IMG/VR virus record: IMGVR_UViG_3300008517_000033
Location: 1 to 38,141 of that record
Direction: 5' to 3' (one strand)
Length of the DNA: 38,141 nt
From: a virus
The notes under the pieces are model-generated. The model did not search any database and was not told the origin of the DNA. It was given only the letters and a program-made list of their open reading frames with translations. A program made the position numbers and the translations under genes. Positions 37,935 through 38,141 of the stretch are shown here, piece after piece (the first letter of the stretch is position 1; every line of letters begins with the position of its first letter).

Positions 37935-38141
37935 TTATAACTTCGATATTAATTTAATTCTCTCCAAATATTCCAATACCTTATCATAATCCTTATCCCA
38001 TATTCCATTTTTCTTCTTAAGTAGATATTCATAATCATCTGGACGAGCCCTTAAAAACCAATCCATAAACCAGATAGAATCATTATGGGCTGAAAACTTG
38101 CCTGCGGTATGATGATTGGCACACAATAGGCAACCATTTCT
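37935..38141 (-). CDS. HNH/NinG-like protein, 5' end outside window
   Basis: The first in-frame codons at the window edge read RNGCLLCANHHTAGKFSAHN, then 'WFMDWFLRARPDDYEYL'. This matches the C-terminal part of NinG-like/HNH proteins ('C..CH......HS.P..F..W'). Only the last 68 residues are present. NinG-type proteins act in phage recombination; homing endonuclease is also possible. Confidence 0.55.
   Translation of the reverse strand, partial: RNGCLLCANHHTAGKFSAHNDSIWFMDWFLRARPDDYEYLLKKKNGIWDKDYDKVLEYLERIKLISKL

Noticed and set aside
1-38141. CRISPR arrays, insertion sequences, integrase, rRNA
   Set aside because: No spaced direct repeats of the right length, no transposase or recombinase motifs and no rRNA-like sequence were seen in either strand.

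Overview
The window is a contiguous piece of a tailed-phage or prophage genome (Caudoviricetes, siphovirus type, HK97-fold capsid). By eye it is about one third GC. Every credible gene lies on the minus strand, so genes are described from high to low coordinates. Genes are tightly packed, often with 1-8 base overlaps, and many have strong AAGGAGG-type ribosome binding sites. The host cannot be named. The Shine-Dalgarno pattern, the peptidoglycan-binding/glucosaminidase endolysin and a possible attachment site fit a temperate or formerly temperate phage of a low-GC, Gram-positive-like bacterium, but no integrase is in view.

Layout in transcription order. (1) 38141-36041: a partial HNH/NinG-like gene and small proteins of unknown role. 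(2) 36037-35086: a promoter with an operator-like palindrome, a short structured leader ending in a terminator, two small genes, and a GC-rich structured intergenic region just upstream of the terminase genes. (3) 35085-27409: DNA packaging and head genes: small and large terminase, several micro-genes, a portal fused to a MuF domain, prohead protease, a small protease-associated protein, and the major capsid protein with its own promoter and leader. (4) 27336-22164: six genes for glycan synthesis or transfer (four glycosyltransferase or ATP-grasp-type enzymes and two methyltransferase-like proteins) placed between capsid and connector genes. (5) 22160-18239: connector, head closure, gp10-like, tail terminator, a Gly/Arg-rich 41-residue protein, tail tube, and tail chaperone with a programmed frameshift. 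(6) 18239-9149: tape measure, distal tail protein, tail fibre with a C1q-like tip, Gp37-like tail protein, LamG lectin, XhlA-like membrane protein. (7) 9144-4077: a TIM-barrel-like hydrolase with a peptidoglycan-binding domain, endolysin, a large structured non-coding RNA, a metallophosphoesterase, and a holin-like protein. (8) 4076-3738: two terminators flanking a tRNA-3'-end-like element (possible attP). (9) 3737-1: a leaderless XRE repressor, an HNH-HTH protein, a second XRE-like regulator and a train of very small, often cysteine-rich proteins.

The late region carries five complete or nearly complete HNH homing-endonuclease-type genes, one of them interrupted by an in-frame stop, and about ten intrinsic terminators. 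Several of these terminators sit directly in front of the ribosome binding site of the next gene. This implies strong punctuation of the late operon, requiring internal promoters, read-through or an antitermination system that is not visible here. The least expected items are the glycan cassette inside the head genes, the approximately 250-nt multi-helix RNA at 5871-6121, the GC-rich structured region before the terminase, two genes that appear to start with AUU, and the RGG-like micro-protein.
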